Source of the DNA: Cyanobacteria bacterium UBA2855
GTDB taxonomy: Bacteria; Cyanobacteriota; Vampirovibrionia; Gastranaerophilales; Gastranaerophilaceae
Length of the DNA stretch: 64,000 nucleotides
NCBI GenBank assembly: GCA_002350725.1
Contig: DEFJ01000025.1
Span: 69,120-133,119 of the forward strand
Reading direction: 5' to 3'
Part shown: positions 47,132-55,748 of the stretch, in pieces
How the letters are laid out: every line of letters starts with the position of its first letter
Position numbering within the stretch: the first letter of the stretch is position 1
The notes under the pieces: generated by a model
The model's database searches: none
What the model was told of the DNA's origin: nothing
What the model saw: only the letters and a program-made list of their open reading frames with translations
Position numbers and translations under genes: made by a program

Positions 47132-47452
47132 GTATATACGTCTAAAATAGTTTGGAAACAGAACATCAAGATATTCTTCTGTTACTCCACCACTATTATG
47201 ATTAGAATTTTTTGCAATCAAATTAGAGTTATGTATTACATGTTCTGAGTCAGGATATATTTTTTTGCAGCATGAACCGGCTTTGACCTCAAATGGTTTT
47301 AACAAACCACGATAACAAGCAGATTTCCCATGAGGTAATGCCAACACTTGTTTTATAATATCTCCGGCTTCTTTAGCCTTAGGGTTATTAATAACTAATT
47401 CCCTTGCCGTTGCTGTACTTTCTGCGCCAATTTTAAGTTGCATAATTTTCAT
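47129..47452 (-). CDS. Small protein of unknown function
   Basis: This 107-residue protein has no signal peptide or TM. It contains three Cys (C-Y-R-G and a C-C pair), a basic centre, and an aromatic tail (L-F-P-N-Y-F-R-R-I-Y). I know no family. An internal P-H-G-K-S-A-C-Y-R-G-L-L segment might be functional. No clean Shine-Dalgarno is seen, and its 3' end is buried in the accC terminator. Coding status is likely but not certain. Confidence 0.5.
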   Translation of the reverse strand: MKIMQLKIGAESTATARELVINNPKAKEAGDIIKQVLALPHGKSACYRGLLKPFEVKAGSCCKKIYPDSEHVIHNSNLIAKNSNHNSGGVTEEYLDVLFPNYFRRIY

Positions 47453-47535
47453 AAGATAAATGACCTTTCTAACCTTATAATATACGTAAATAATATAAAT
47501 TGCCTTTTAATTTTGTATATGTTACAAATTTTAAT

Positions 47536-48390
47536 ATGATAACAATTTTTGCAGTATTAATCAGAATAATTTCAAACTCATTATCAAATGTTTATCAAAA
47601 GCAGTTAACCGCAGAAGGTTTTAATCCTTCATTAATAAATTTCATAATGTACTCGGGACTAACAATTCTATTATTACCTATAATATTAAAAACAAATTAC
47701 AATTCGATTAGTTATGAGGTTTGGATATACGCTATATTTGGCGGGTTGTTTGGCGCATTGGGAAATTCATACCTTGTAAAAGCTCTGCAAAACGGGGAAT
47801 TATCAGTTTTAGGTCCGATAAATGCCTATAAGTCTGTTGTTGCTATGCTTACCGGAATATTTTTATTGGGTGAAATACCTTCTTTGTACGGAATAACCGC
47901 TATTATACTTGTAATTATCGGCAGCTATTTTATATTTGATACACAAGAAGAAGGTTTTTCCATAAAACTTTTAACAAGATGCGATATAAGGTATAGAATA
48001 TATGCCCTGATTTTTACCGCAATTGAAGCAATATTCATAAAAGAAGTTATCAAAGGCAGTGATATACTAACTTCTCTTATAATGTGGAGTTTCTTTGGAA
48101 TGCTATTCACAGGAATTATAGTGTTTTATGGGAAAAAACCTTGCATAAAATATAACAAAACTATTATTACAAAACTGTTCGGAATTATAGCATTAATGGG
48201 AATAATGCAATATTGTACAAATTATGTGTTTTCACATATGCAAGTAAGTTACGGATTAGCACTATTTCAATTGTCCGCACTTATTAGTGTAATTTTCGGT
48301 TGGAAATATTTTAACGAAAAAAATATTTTACAAAAGCTTTTAGGTAGCACAATCATGATAATAGGGGCTGCGATTTTAATAATATCTTAG
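47536..48390 (+). CDS. EamA/DMT-superfamily transporter
   Basis: From ATG 47536 this is a 284-residue inner-membrane protein with about ten hydrophobic helices arranged as two EamA-type halves. The first half has G-A-L-G-N-S-Y-L-V-K-A-L and G-P-I-N-A-Y-K-S-V-V-A-M-L-T-G. These are typical of drug/metabolite exporters of unknown substrate. No ribosome site is visible. A TTG start 12 codons earlier is possible. Confidence 0.78.
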   Translation: MITIFAVLIRIISNSLSNVYQKQLTAEGFNPSLINFIMYSGLTILLLPIILKTNYNSISYEVWIYAIFGGLFGALGNSYLVKALQNGELSVLGPINAYKSVVAMLTGIFLLGEIPSLYGITAIILVIIGSYFIFDTQEEGFSIKLLTRCDIRYRIYALIFTAIEAIFIKEVIKGSDILTSLIMWSFFGMLFTGIIVFYGKKPCIKYNKTIITKLFGIIALMGIMQYCTNYVFSHMQVSYGLALFQLSALISVIFGWKYFNEKNILQKLLGSTIMIIGAAILIIS

Positions 48391-48565
48391 TGTATACGCA
48401 AATAATATTACAAAATGTAAACATGAATTAACATGCAAAACTCCCTATTTGTAAGGCTTTAAAAAAATAGTATATATTTTATAGATAAAATTTAGCACTT
48501 TTTTAGAGCATGCGGTTTTTATATATATACGAGATAGAAAACAGAAAAAGCGAAAAGGAGTATAT

Positions 48566-48754
48566 ATGGCACGAGTACTTATTTCAATGCCCGAAGAATT
48601 TTTAAGCATGATTGACAATGTTGCTGATGATGAAAATCGTTCAAGGAGCGAACTTATTAGAGAAGCACTTAGAACTTATATTTACAGGCAAAAAGTACGT
48701 CAATCAACTACTGCTAGCAAGAACGCAGATTTACTTGAAGATTTATTGGAATAA
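48566..48754 (+). CDS. Ribbon-helix-helix (CopG/Arc-type) DNA-binding protein
   Basis: This 62-residue protein begins with a beta strand (R-V-L-I-S-M-P) for the DNA groove, followed by two helices (E-F-L-S-M-I-D-N-V-A and R-S-E-L-I-R-E-A-L-R-T-Y-I). This is the standard CopG pattern. Family members are repressors or antitoxins. No toxin gene follows, and a terminator comes right after, so it is probably a stand-alone regulator. A strong AAAGGAG ribosome site is present. Confidence 0.82.
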   Translation: MARVLISMPEEFLSMIDNVADDENRSRSELIREALRTYIYRQKVRQSTTASKNADLLEDLLE

Positions 48755-48788
48755 ATTTATCGGAAAATTGAATAAGTATAATAGATTT

Positions 48789-48820
48789 AAAGGGCTGTTC
48801 GTTAGTGCGCAGCCCTTTTT
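48789..48820. terminator. Terminator shared by the RHH gene and trpS
   Basis: AAAGGGCTG (48789-48797) pairs with CAGCCCTTT (48810-48818), followed by T. The reverse strand also reads as stem plus T-tract for trpS. Confidence 0.88.
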
Positions 48821-48823
48821 GTA

Positions 48824-49828
48824 TTAATACATTCTTACTAAATCTCTTACCTGCTGAATAACTTCTGAAGCTCTTAGTCGAGCTTTTTTATCACCTGAAG
48901 ATATTATATCCCTGACTATGTCAGGATGAGCTTCATAGTATCGTCTGCGCTCTCTGATTTCTGAAAGTTTTTCGTTAATTTTTGCGCCAAGCATACGCTT
49001 ACAATCAGCACAACCTCTAATACCACTTTCACATTCCGCACGAGTTTGAGCAATTTCATCTTCGCTACCGAATATTTGCCAATATTTAAATGCTACTTCG
49101 CATTCATCGGGATGGCCTAAGTCGGTTTTTCTTAGTCGGCTTCTGTCTGTTATAGCCGTCATAACTTTCTTTGCAGTAACTTCTTCGGTATCTGAAATTT
49201 TTATGTCATTTTGGAAAGATTTACCCATTTTGTTACCGTCTAATCCGCATATCAAAGAACATTTATTCAATAACGGCTTTGGTTCATGGAAAAATTCAGT
49301 ATTATATATGTTATTAAATCTGCGCGCAATGTCTCTGGTAATCTCAATGTGAGCAACCTGATCCGAACCGACAGGAACAGCATCAGCATTCATCATCATA
49401 ATATCCGCACTCATCAAAACCGGATATCCCATCAAACCGTAACTAATTTGCGAATTTTGACCTTCTTTTGTTCTCAATATTTTTGCCATGTCTTTTAAAG
49501 TCGGATCACGTTCAACCCAATTCTGAGGAGTAACCATTCCAAGATATATATTTAATTCTGCAATTTCAGGAACATGCGATTGTACATATATAGTTGAGAT
49601 TTCAGGATCTAAGCCTGATGCCAGCCAATCCATAACTACTTCTAAAACATCTTGTCTTAATTCTTCAGTTTTATCATATTTTGTAGTCAGCGCATGCCAA
49701 TCAGCAACAAAGAAAAAACTATCATATTTATTTTGTAAATCTACCCAATTCTGAATTACACCAAGGTAATGCCCTAAATGCAATTTACCTGTAGATCTCA
49801 TTCCAGATACAATAATTGGTTTATTCAT
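48824..49828 (-). CDS. trpS: Tryptophanyl-tRNA synthetase
   Basis: This class I enzyme charges tRNA-Trp. The 334-residue protein shows the HIGH-type site L-H-L-G-H-Y-L-G, the Trp-pocket part M-S-A-D-I-M-M-M-N-A-D, and the KMSKS-type loop N-K-M-G-K-S. It is full length. An AGGA ribosome site and an extended -10 promoter (TGG then TATAAT at 49862-49857) precede it. Confidence 0.95.
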   Translation of the reverse strand: MNKPIIVSGMRSTGKLHLGHYLGVIQNWVDLQNKYDSFFFVADWHALTTKYDKTEELRQDVLEVVMDWLASGLDPEISTIYVQSHVPEIAELNIYLGMVTPQNWVERDPTLKDMAKILRTKEGQNSQISYGLMGYPVLMSADIMMMNADAVPVGSDQVAHIEITRDIARRFNNIYNTEFFHEPKPLLNKCSLICGLDGNKMGKSFQNDIKISDTEEVTAKKVMTAITDRSRLRKTDLGHPDECEVAFKYWQIFGSEDEIAQTRAECESGIRGCADCKRMLGAKINEKLSEIRERRRYYEAHPDIVRDIISSGDKKARLRASEVIQQVRDLVRMY

Positions 49829-49856
49829 GTATATATCCTTTCTTTGTTGTGATGTA

Positions 49857-49865
49857 ATTATACCA
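49857..49865 (-). promoter_or_regulatory. Extended -10 promoter of trpS
   Basis: On the minus strand TGG-TATAAT, i.e. a TGn extended -10, 29 nt before the trpS ATG. No good -35 box is seen. Confidence 0.5.
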
Positions 49866-49891
49866 CGAACATAGTTGAAATCAGTTAGATA

Positions 49892-49927
49892 AAAAACCCT
49901 CTTGAAATATTCTCAAGAGGGTTTTTA
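49892..49927 (-). terminator. Terminator of rpmI-rplT
   Basis: ACCCTCTTGA (49896-49905) pairs with TCAAGAGGGT (49913-49922) around 7 nt, with A and T tracts on both sides. It lies 18 nt beyond the rplT stop. Confidence 0.92.
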
Positions 49928-49944
49928 AAATATAAGTTTTTTGA

Positions 49945-50295
49945 TTACTTAGCAGATTTAACAGCTTCAAATACTACATCAAAAGCTTCTTTGTCATTTA
50001 CTGCAAGTTCGGCCAACATTTTTCTGTTAACAACAATATTAGCTTTTTTGCATGCATTTACAAATCTTGAGTAGCTCATACCACGTTCTCTAACAGCAGC
50101 ATTGATTCTAACAATCCAAAGTCTGCGCATATTTCTCTTGTTGGTACGTCTGTCTCTGTAAGCATATTTTAATGCTTTCATAACAGCAATATTAGCTACT
50201 TTAAATATTCTGCTTCTGGCACCAATAAAACCTTTAGCAAGTTTTAAGATTTTTTTATGTCTGTTACGACTTACGTTTCCACGTTTAATTCTCAT
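49945..50295 (-). CDS. rplT: 50S ribosomal protein L20
   Basis: This 116-residue, very basic protein begins M-R-I-K-R-G-N-V-S-R-N-R-H-K-K-I-L, with G-A-R-S-R-I-F and R-M-R-R-L-W-type (here N-M-R-R-L-W) motifs. It binds 23S rRNA early in assembly and in many bacteria represses its own operon. It lies 12 nt after rpmI. Confidence 0.96.
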   Translation of the reverse strand: MRIKRGNVSRNRHKKILKLAKGFIGARSRIFKVANIAVMKALKYAYRDRRTNKRNMRRLWIVRINAAVRERGMSYSRFVNACKKANIVVNRKMLAELAVNDKEAFDVVFEAVKSAK

Positions 50296-50307
50296 AATTC
50301 ACCGCTC

Positions 50308-50517
50308 CTATCTTGAATACTTCTTGTATGGTAACTCTTTAGATACCAGTTTTACATGTGACTCAGATACATCAACCATCTTGAAAATTCTGCGTTTTCT
50401 AGATCCTGATTTGTGTTGGAGCAAGTGACCTATACCTGCTTGTCTTTTTTGAATTTTACCTGTTGCAGTAACTTTGTAACGTTTTGCAGCAGATTTGTGT
50501 GTTTTTAATTTTGGCAT
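50308..50517 (-). CDS. rpmI: 50S ribosomal protein L35
   Basis: This 69-residue protein begins M-P-K-L-K-T-H-K-S-A-A-K-R-Y and has the H-L-L-Q-H-K-S segment diagnostic of bL35. It is normally preceded by infC; here infC is not in the upstream DNA, and a promoter with a structured leader takes that place. AAAGGAG precedes the ATG. Confidence 0.96.
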   Translation of the reverse strand: MPKLKTHKSAAKRYKVTATGKIQKRQAGIGHLLQHKSGSRKRRIFKMVDVSESHVKLVSKELPYKKYSR

Positions 50518-50553
50518 TTTCTTCTCCTTTACGTTAAGTTAAGTAGTTACTAA

Positions 50554-50586
50554 AAAGTTTCAGGCATACCAAAGCCGTAAAACTTT
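50554..50586 (-). promoter_or_regulatory. Hairpin leader of rpmI-rplT (possible L20 control site)
   Basis: AAAGTTT (50586-50580) pairs with AAACTTT (50560-50554) on the transcript, with an inner GGC/GCC stem. It begins about 3 nt after the predicted transcription start. It is too short to match known L20 leaders confidently. Confidence 0.4.
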
Positions 50587-50595
50587 CGCAAGAGT

Positions 50596-50624
50596 ATAAT
50601 ATTACGCACATAATCTTTTTGCAA
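50596..50624 (-). promoter_or_regulatory. Promoter of rpmI-rplT
   Basis: On the minus strand: -35 TTGCAA (50624-50619), 17-nt spacer, -10 TATTAT (50601-50596). Confidence 0.65.
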
Positions 50625-50641
50625 GCATTTATTGAGTATTG

Positions 50642-51727
50642 TTAATTTATTTGTTCTAAATAGCGTTCACTGCAAAGTTTTTGAGTATACTGTTTTACAG
50701 TTTCGAGAGAATTTTTGCGAATTTCTTCGAGTGTTTCATTCCCGAGTGCTTTTATAATCATAAATTTTGCATCAATATATTCTACATCAGGTTTAATTGT
50801 AAAACCGTTATAATCATTTTTTATAATTCCGTCTATACCATCATTTTCTGAGCATATTGTAATACATCCGCTTGCCATTGCCTCAAGATAAACCATTCCA
50901 AAAGTTTCATTTTCACTTGGCAAAACAAATATATCAGAATTTTTCATTACTTCAAAAACTTCTTCTCTTGGAATTCTTCCTAAAAATATAACGGGATAAT
51001 TTACTGTTTTGGCAAGTTTTTCTAAATATTTTCGTTCTTTACCATCGCCAATAATTACAAGGCTTTCAGGTTTGATATATTTCAACCCCAAAATAATTTT
51101 ATCAACATTTTTTCTTTTTATAAGATTTGCGCAAGTTACAATTTTCAAATTATTTACATCAATTTCTGACGAAATATTTGTCTGTATAAAATTTTCTTCA
51201 ACACCTGACGGGGCAACAAAAGTTTTTGGTAATAAATCAGGATATAATGATGTTAATTTATTCTGCAAAACAAAAGACCGACATGCAATTTTATAAGCAC
51301 TGTTAAGTGCTTTTTCTAACTTAGATTTAAAGTAAATTTTATATATAGATTTAGTTAAAACCGTTATATCCGAGCAATGAACACCTGCTACAAAAGGAAT
51401 TCCTAATTTATCCGCAAAAATAATTCCGGATGGCATATGTGCAATTACTATATCAGGCTGAAAATCTTTATCATAAAACTCTTTTAATTTATTTTTTATA
51501 TTGCCCATAAACGGCATCCAATAATTTACATTATAAACATCTTCATACCAACCCGTTTTGTAAAAAGGCTTTTTACGAATAAAAGAATTTAAAATAAAAT
51601 TAGGTTTAATAATTTTTACCTGATGACCAAGTTTTTGCCACTCTGTCACAAAATTGAGCAATGTACGCGGAGTATTTACTTCACTGTCTTTTATCGGATA
51701 TAAATCTGTAATTAAAAGAATTTTCAT
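50642..51727 (-). CDS. Family 4 glycosyltransferase
   Basis: This 361-residue GT-B enzyme probably transfers a sugar from a nucleotide donor to a surface glycan. The N-terminal half has D-L-Y-P and W-Q-K-L-G-H-Q-V-K-I-I-K-P. The C-terminal donor domain has V-I-I-G-D-G-K-E-R-K, F-L-G-R-I-P-R-E-E-V, and S-E-N-E-T-F-G-M-V-Y-L-E-A-M-A-S-G, the E-x7-E-like motif of GT4. The acceptor cannot be told. It sits alone. A -10-like TAATAT ends 6 nt before the ATG and no ribosome site is present. Confidence 0.88.
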   Translation of the reverse strand: MKILLITDLYPIKDSEVNTPRTLLNFVTEWQKLGHQVKIIKPNFILNSFIRKKPFYKTGWYEDVYNVNYWMPFMGNIKNKLKEFYDKDFQPDIVIAHMPSGIIFADKLGIPFVAGVHCSDITVLTKSIYKIYFKSKLEKALNSAYKIACRSFVLQNKLTSLYPDLLPKTFVAPSGVEENFIQTNISSEIDVNNLKIVTCANLIKRKNVDKIILGLKYIKPESLVIIGDGKERKYLEKLAKTVNYPVIFLGRIPREEVFEVMKNSDIFVLPSENETFGMVYLEAMASGCITICSENDGIDGIIKNDYNGFTIKPDVEYIDAKFMIIKALGNETLEEIRKNSLETVKQYTQKLCSERYLEQIN

Positions 51728-51733
51728 AAATAA

Positions 51734-51763
51734 ATATTATCATAATTGTAAATACTTGCGCAA
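51734..51763 (-). promoter_or_regulatory. Possible leaderless promoter of the glycosyltransferase
   Basis: On the minus strand: -35 TTGCGC (51763-51758), 18-nt spacer, -10 TAATAT (51739-51734), then 6 nt to the ATG at 51727. It lies just past the rplL terminator. Confidence 0.4.
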
Positions 51764-51764
51764 C

Positions 51765-51796
51765 AAAAAACTCCCGCATAATACGGGAGTTTTTTA
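51765..51796 (-). terminator. Terminator of rplJ-rplL
   Basis: CTCCCG (51771-51776) and CGGGAG (51784-51789) form the stem with a 7-nt loop and six A/T on each side. Confidence 0.9.
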
Positions 51797-51814
51797 ATAT
51801 TTATCAAAATCAAA

Positions 51815-52192
51815 CTACTTGATTTCAACAGTTGCACCTGCAGCTTCAAGTTGTTTCTTGATAGCTTCAGCATCTTCTTTCTTAACGCCTTCTTTGATTG
51901 CTTTAGGAGCGCCATCAACTAAGTCTTTAGCTTCTTTCAAGCCTAAACCGGTGATAGCACGAACTTCTTTCAATACAGCAATCTTGTTAGCACCTGCAGA
52001 TGCCAAGATTACATTAACTTCAGATGCTTCATCAGCTGCAGGAGCTGCGCCAGCTGCTGCAGGAGCTGCTGCAACAGCTACAGGAGCTGCTGCTGATACA
52101 CCAAATTTTTCTTCCATAGCTTTTACTAATTCAGCTGCTTCTAATAAAGTCAATTTTTCAATTGATTCTAAAATAGTTTCTACATTACTCAT
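51815..52192 (-). CDS. rplL: 50S ribosomal protein L7/L12
   Basis: This 125-residue stalk protein recruits translation GTPases. An N-terminal dimerisation helix (L-T-L-L-E-A-A-E-L-V-K) is followed by an Ala/Pro hinge. The C-terminal domain has K-I-A-V-L-K-E-V-R and G-L-G-L-K-E-A-K-D-L-V. It is complete and follows rplJ, with a T-rich 80-nt gap and AAAGGAG before the ATG. Confidence 0.97.
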   Translation of the reverse strand: MSNVETILESIEKLTLLEAAELVKAMEEKFGVSAAAPVAVAAAPAAAGAAPAADEASEVNVILASAGANKIAVLKEVRAITGLGLKEAKDLVDGAPKAIKEGVKKEDAEAIKKQLEAAGATVEIK

Positions 52193-52272
52193 TATTTTTT
52201 CTCCTTTAATTTTTTTTTTGTAACTTTGATTTTTGTTTATGCCTGATATAATATCAAGCGGCTACGCTGCAA

Positions 52273-52794
52273 TTACGCAGCTTTTTGATCTCTGACAGCT
52301 GCAACAGCTCTTGTAAGTGCTGCCATAACGCCATTGATACCAAGTGTAATACCGGTTGCCGGTGAATTGATTGAGCCAAGCATTTTTGCATAAAGTTCTT
52401 CTTTTGAAGGAAGATTTGCAAGAGCTTTAGCATCATTGGCAGACAATAAATTGCCTTCCATAACGGCACCAAGGATTTCACCTTTCTTAGTTTCTTTAAT
52501 AAATTTAGATACAACTTTAGCAGGACTAACTTGATCTTCAAAACCGAAAGCAATAGCGATAGGTCCTTTCATCAATTCAGCTAAAGGTTCAAAATCTGTA
52601 CCCTTTATAGCAACTTTAGTAAGTGTATTTTTTGTTACCATATAGTCGCCGCCTTGTTTTTGAAGTTCACGTCTTAAGTTTGTGATTTCTTCAACACTGT
52701 ATCCTTTGTATTCGGTAACAAGCGCAACTTGGGCTTTTTCGATTTTTGATTTAATTGCATCTATTTTTTCTGACTTAAATGCTTTTGTTGCCAT
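52273..52794 (-). CDS. rplJ: 50S ribosomal protein L10
   Basis: This 173-residue base of the L12 stalk has the motifs A-L-V-T-E-Y-K-G-Y-S-V and R-R-E-L-Q-K-Q, then V-T-K-N-T-L-T-K-V-A and G-P-I-A-I-A-F-G. ATG 52794 is chosen because GGAG lies right before it; a longer in-frame start at 52887 would use the regulatory leader. The C-terminal Ala-rich helix binds L12 dimers. Confidence 0.95.
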   Translation of the reverse strand: MATKAFKSEKIDAIKSKIEKAQVALVTEYKGYSVEEITNLRRELQKQGGDYMVTKNTLTKVAIKGTDFEPLAELMKGPIAIAFGFEDQVSPAKVVSKFIKETKKGEILGAVMEGNLLSANDAKALANLPSKEELYAKMLGSINSPATGITLGINGVMAALTRAVAAVRDQKAA

Positions 52795-52800
52795 TTTTGC

Positions 52801-53096
52801 TCCTTTTTTGTGAGTATTACGAACAAACGTTCGCATAATTTTATCGACCTTTGTGTGTCCGAATAATAAAAATTTTGCAATTCTCACATTCGGAACCGCA
52901 AAATATTACACACGTATCAATAATTCTATTAATTTCGACTTGTGTATAACCTCGATTAGCCATCCTTACAGATATTTAATGAAATCAGGGTTTTATCAGA
53001 ACACCGTCTTCTGCACAACAAACTTCATCATTAAAGCCTGTCTGATTAAATCCGGAGCCTTTCGCCCCAACCCCAGCTAATTGTCTGCGGTCTACG
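52801..53096 (-). promoter_or_regulatory. Long L10-type leader RNA of rplJ-rplL
   Basis: A transcript from the promoter at 53103-53131 would carry about 300 nt before rplJ. It contains GTAGACCGCAGACA near its 5' end, followed by conserved-looking GC-rich elements. This resembles the L10-binding leader through which L10(L12)4 represses its own operon. Further downstream, a TGCGAACG/CGTTCGTA pair sits just before the ribosome site. It fills the 346-nt stretch between rplJ and the upstream gene. Confidence 0.6.
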
Positions 53097-53102
53097 AGAG
53101 CC

Positions 53103-53131
53103 ATAATAACAGAAAATATTTTAAAAAGCAA
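53103..53131 (-). promoter_or_regulatory. Promoter of rplJ-rplL
   Basis: On the minus strand: -35 TTGCTT (53131-53126), 17-nt spacer, -10 TATTAT (53108-53103). Confidence 0.65.
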
Positions 53132-53140
53132 TACTTATGC

Positions 53141-54094
53141 TTAATCTTTCTTCATTATTGACCAAATAGTTTCTTCCGTACCGTTTACCATATCATATTT
53201 ACCTTTTACGGCAACCAGATATCTTGGATCTTTTACAAGTTGATATCTGTTGCGGAAGTTTCCGTAGCATAATATTTCATTACTTACATTAAATCCTAAC
53301 AAAGGTTTTAAGTTTTGGTATACGGTATTTACAGTTGTAAGCATTTTGTGAGAGTCTATTGCCATTCTTGCTTTAACGGATATTTTCTTAGCTTTATATT
53401 CAGCTCTTACAATAGCTAAATTATCCCATACTTTATCAATAAATGCATCAACCTTGCCTACATTACCGGAAGCGGCAAGGAGAATTTCTCCGTCTTTTGA
53501 AAACTTAATTCCCGGTTCATTTTTCATCAATTCATAAAATTTTGAAACTACATCTAATTTTATTTGTGTTATTTCTTCAGCAGTCAGAGGTTTGACACCT
53601 ACACTTTCTTGAATTAAAGATTTTGCTTTAAATTGAATTGCAAAAACAAAATGAGATTGAGCCATAATATCCTGCTCCATGTTTGTCTTTAATTCCTGAT
53701 TAAATTCATTTTCCAATCTCTGTTTTTCTTCAACAATTTTCTTTGCAATGTTTCCTTCGTAGCTTTTGCTTGCCAATCTTATTTGAGACATAAAGAAAGA
53801 TACAACCATACTAAACAAAATAAATAAAACCTCACGACCGTCTACTGCCGTTTCAGCCTGTTTTATATTATTTCCGAAAAGAAAAGTAGCAGTTTCTCGT
53901 GCCCAGTTAAAGAACGGGTCCATAAACTCCAGAAAATTTGCTTCAAAAATTAATAAAGCTATATGCAAACAACACAAGAAAATCATTATCACAAACAATA
54001 ATTGTAATCCCATTGCAACATGTCCGATTACTTTATTAATTTTTTGAAAAAGTTCTAAACTCTTTAAATTTCCTGTAGTAGCTACCATAAACAC
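53141..54094 (-). CDS. Membrane protein with coiled coil, unknown function
   Basis: This 317-residue protein has a strong hydrophobic hairpin or long TM at about 24-53 and a second TM at about 109-128. A charged coiled-coil segment follows (about 130-165, K-K-I-V-E-E-K-Q-R-L-E-N-E-F), then a soluble C-terminal domain. No family is recognised. It starts 4 nt after panC and should be cotranscribed with it, though a role in pantothenate synthesis is not evident. Its stop is inside the rplJ promoter region. Confidence 0.65.
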   Translation of the reverse strand: MFMVATTGNLKSLELFQKINKVIGHVAMGLQLLFVIMIFLCCLHIALLIFEANFLEFMDPFFNWARETATFLFGNNIKQAETAVDGREVLFILFSMVVSFFMSQIRLASKSYEGNIAKKIVEEKQRLENEFNQELKTNMEQDIMAQSHFVFAIQFKAKSLIQESVGVKPLTAEEITQIKLDVVSKFYELMKNEPGIKFSKDGEILLAASGNVGKVDAFIDKVWDNLAIVRAEYKAKKISVKARMAIDSHKMLTTVNTVYQNLKPLLGFNVSNEILCYGNFRNRYQLVKDPRYLVAVKGKYDMVNGTEETIWSIMKKD

Positions 54095-54098
54095 CCTC

Positions 54099-54953
54099 TT
54101 ATCTTAATTCAATATTATCAATTAATCTTACATCTTCTACTCTAGCTGCTATAAACACTACCGTATTATCATCAGCAGTAGTTTTCTCTTCAAGAGTATC
54201 CTTATCTCTAAATTCCAAATATTCTAAAGAATGATTTTCATTTAGGAAAGAGTATGCGGTTTCGCCTAAGGCTTTTACATCAACCACTCCCTTATTATAA
54301 CATGCCTTTATATTAAATAAAAGTTTACTCAGAGCAAGAGCATTAATTTTACCCTGTTCTGTCAAATATTTATTTCTTGAACTCAGTGCCAATCCACTCT
54401 CTTCGCGGACAATCGGACAAGGAATAATTTCAACAGGCATATTCAAATCGTGAACCATTTTTTTAAGAATTATTAACTGTTGCATATCTTTTTTACCGAA
54501 AAACGCAAAATCAGGTTGGACAATGTTAAACAATTTATTAACTACGGTACAAACTCCGTCAAAATGCCCTACTCTGGACTTTCCGCATAATTTATCCGTA
54601 TAAAAATACGGTGGAATTACATAGGTTAAAAAATCATTTGACAAAATATGACCCTCTCCGTACATTTCTTTTGGGCTTGGAGCAAAAACTATATCCGCAC
54701 CAACTTCGTCACACAGCTTGTTATCTGCATCGAGAGTTCTGGGGTATTTGTCCAAATCCTCTCCCGGGCAAAATTGTATCGGGTTTACGAATACAGAAAC
54801 CACGGTTTTATCACATTTTTCTACACTTTTTTCTATAAGGCTTTTGTGACCGTTGTGTAATGCACCCATTGTAGGCACTAAACCAACACTCAAACCTTGT
54901 TTTTTCCATTCTTTAATTTGTTCTCTGACTTCTTTTATTGTATGTAATAACAT
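54099..54953 (-). CDS. panC: Pantothenate synthetase
   Basis: PanC joins pantoate and beta-alanine using ATP. The 284-residue protein shows V-P-T-M-G-A-L-H-N-G-H (HIGH-type ATP site), S-V-F-V-N-P-I-Q-F, F-F-G-K-K-D-M-Q-Q and R-E-E-S-G-L-A-L-S-S-R-N-K-Y-L. It is complete. panB lies 1 kb upstream on the same strand, but an opposite-strand gene separates them. Confidence 0.95.
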   Translation of the reverse strand: MLLHTIKEVREQIKEWKKQGLSVGLVPTMGALHNGHKSLIEKSVEKCDKTVVSVFVNPIQFCPGEDLDKYPRTLDADNKLCDEVGADIVFAPSPKEMYGEGHILSNDFLTYVIPPYFYTDKLCGKSRVGHFDGVCTVVNKLFNIVQPDFAFFGKKDMQQLIILKKMVHDLNMPVEIIPCPIVREESGLALSSRNKYLTEQGKINALALSKLLFNIKACYNKGVVDVKALGETAYSFLNENHSLEYLEFRDKDTLEEKTTADDNTVVFIAARVEDVRLIDNIELR

Positions 54954-55109
54954 TTTTATACCCTCTTCTTTTATAATCTAAGTATAATTTGAATACGAAC
55001 AGTTGTAAATAGTTCATAAATCTTCATATACAGTACATTAAAAAGCAAAATAATTTATATATTCGTTTTATTATATGTAGTGTGGAAATTTTAATTTTGT
55101 AGGTGAAAA

Positions 55110-55748
55110 ATGTCTATTAAAGTAAATGAAATCAGTAATTTAAGCCAATATAATCAAAATACTCAAAAAGTATCTTTCAAAGCAAATGAAGCTCCGATTG
55201 ACACTGAACAAAAGTCGGATACATTTGAAAAAGAGGGTTTATCAACCGAAGCAAAAATAGGAATAGGCGTAGGCGCATTGCTGGGACTTGTTGCGCTGGG
55301 ACTTGGCATAAAAAAAGGACTAAACGTAAGAGCAACTAACAAAGCGGCAAGAGAAGCTGCGGAAAAAGCGACTAAGGAAGCTGCTGAAGCGCTTGGAATT
55401 AAAGATGTTAAAGCTTATAAGAATCTGAAAAATATTTTCGGAGAAAATATTACTAAAGTTGATGAAATTGGGGATGAAGCTATAATTCAAAAGTCAAAAG
55501 AACTAGTTAAAAAATTCGGACTTGAAGGAACAGATGGTTCAATTGCTGTAATGGATACAAAGGTTACAAAAGAATATTTATTAGATAAATGCAAATTAAA
55601 AGATAGCCTACCGGAAAATCTTATTACACTTGCTGTTAATGATGAAAAAAATGAATGCAAACATATTGAATTAATTATCGCTGATAAATTAGATGAATCA
55701 TTAAATAATCTGTTTAAGAATTCAAAAGGATTGGTTATATTGAAATAA
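55110..55748 (+). CDS. Lineage-type protein with V-S-F-K-A-N N-terminus
   Basis: This 212-residue protein starts with an unstructured segment containing K-V-S-F-K-A-N, a short motif I associate with this bacterial group's small exported or envelope proteins. One glycine-rich TM is at about 50-67 (I-G-I-G-V-G-A-L-L-G-L-V-A-L-G-L-G-I). An Ala/Lys helix and a soluble C-terminal domain follow. Its function is unknown. It is inserted in opposite orientation between panB and panC, and a repeat element lies just after it. Confidence 0.6.
   Translation: MSIKVNEISNLSQYNQNTQKVSFKANEAPIDTEQKSDTFEKEGLSTEAKIGIGVGALLGLVALGLGIKKGLNVRATNKAAREAAEKATKEAAEALGIKDVKAYKNLKNIFGENITKVDEIGDEAIIQKSKELVKKFGLEGTDGSIAVMDTKVTKEYLLDKCKLKDSLPENLITLAVNDEKNECKHIELIIADKLDESLNNLFKNSKGLVILK

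Noticed and set aside
48566..48754. Toxin-antitoxin pair around the ribbon-helix-helix gene
   Set aside because: A terminator follows immediately and the next gene is trpS on the other strand, so no toxin partner exists here.
52801..53096. Remnant of rplA or another protein gene upstream of rplJ
   Set aside because: No frame gives L1-like sequence, while a promoter at the far end and an L10-leader-like segment explain the stretch better.
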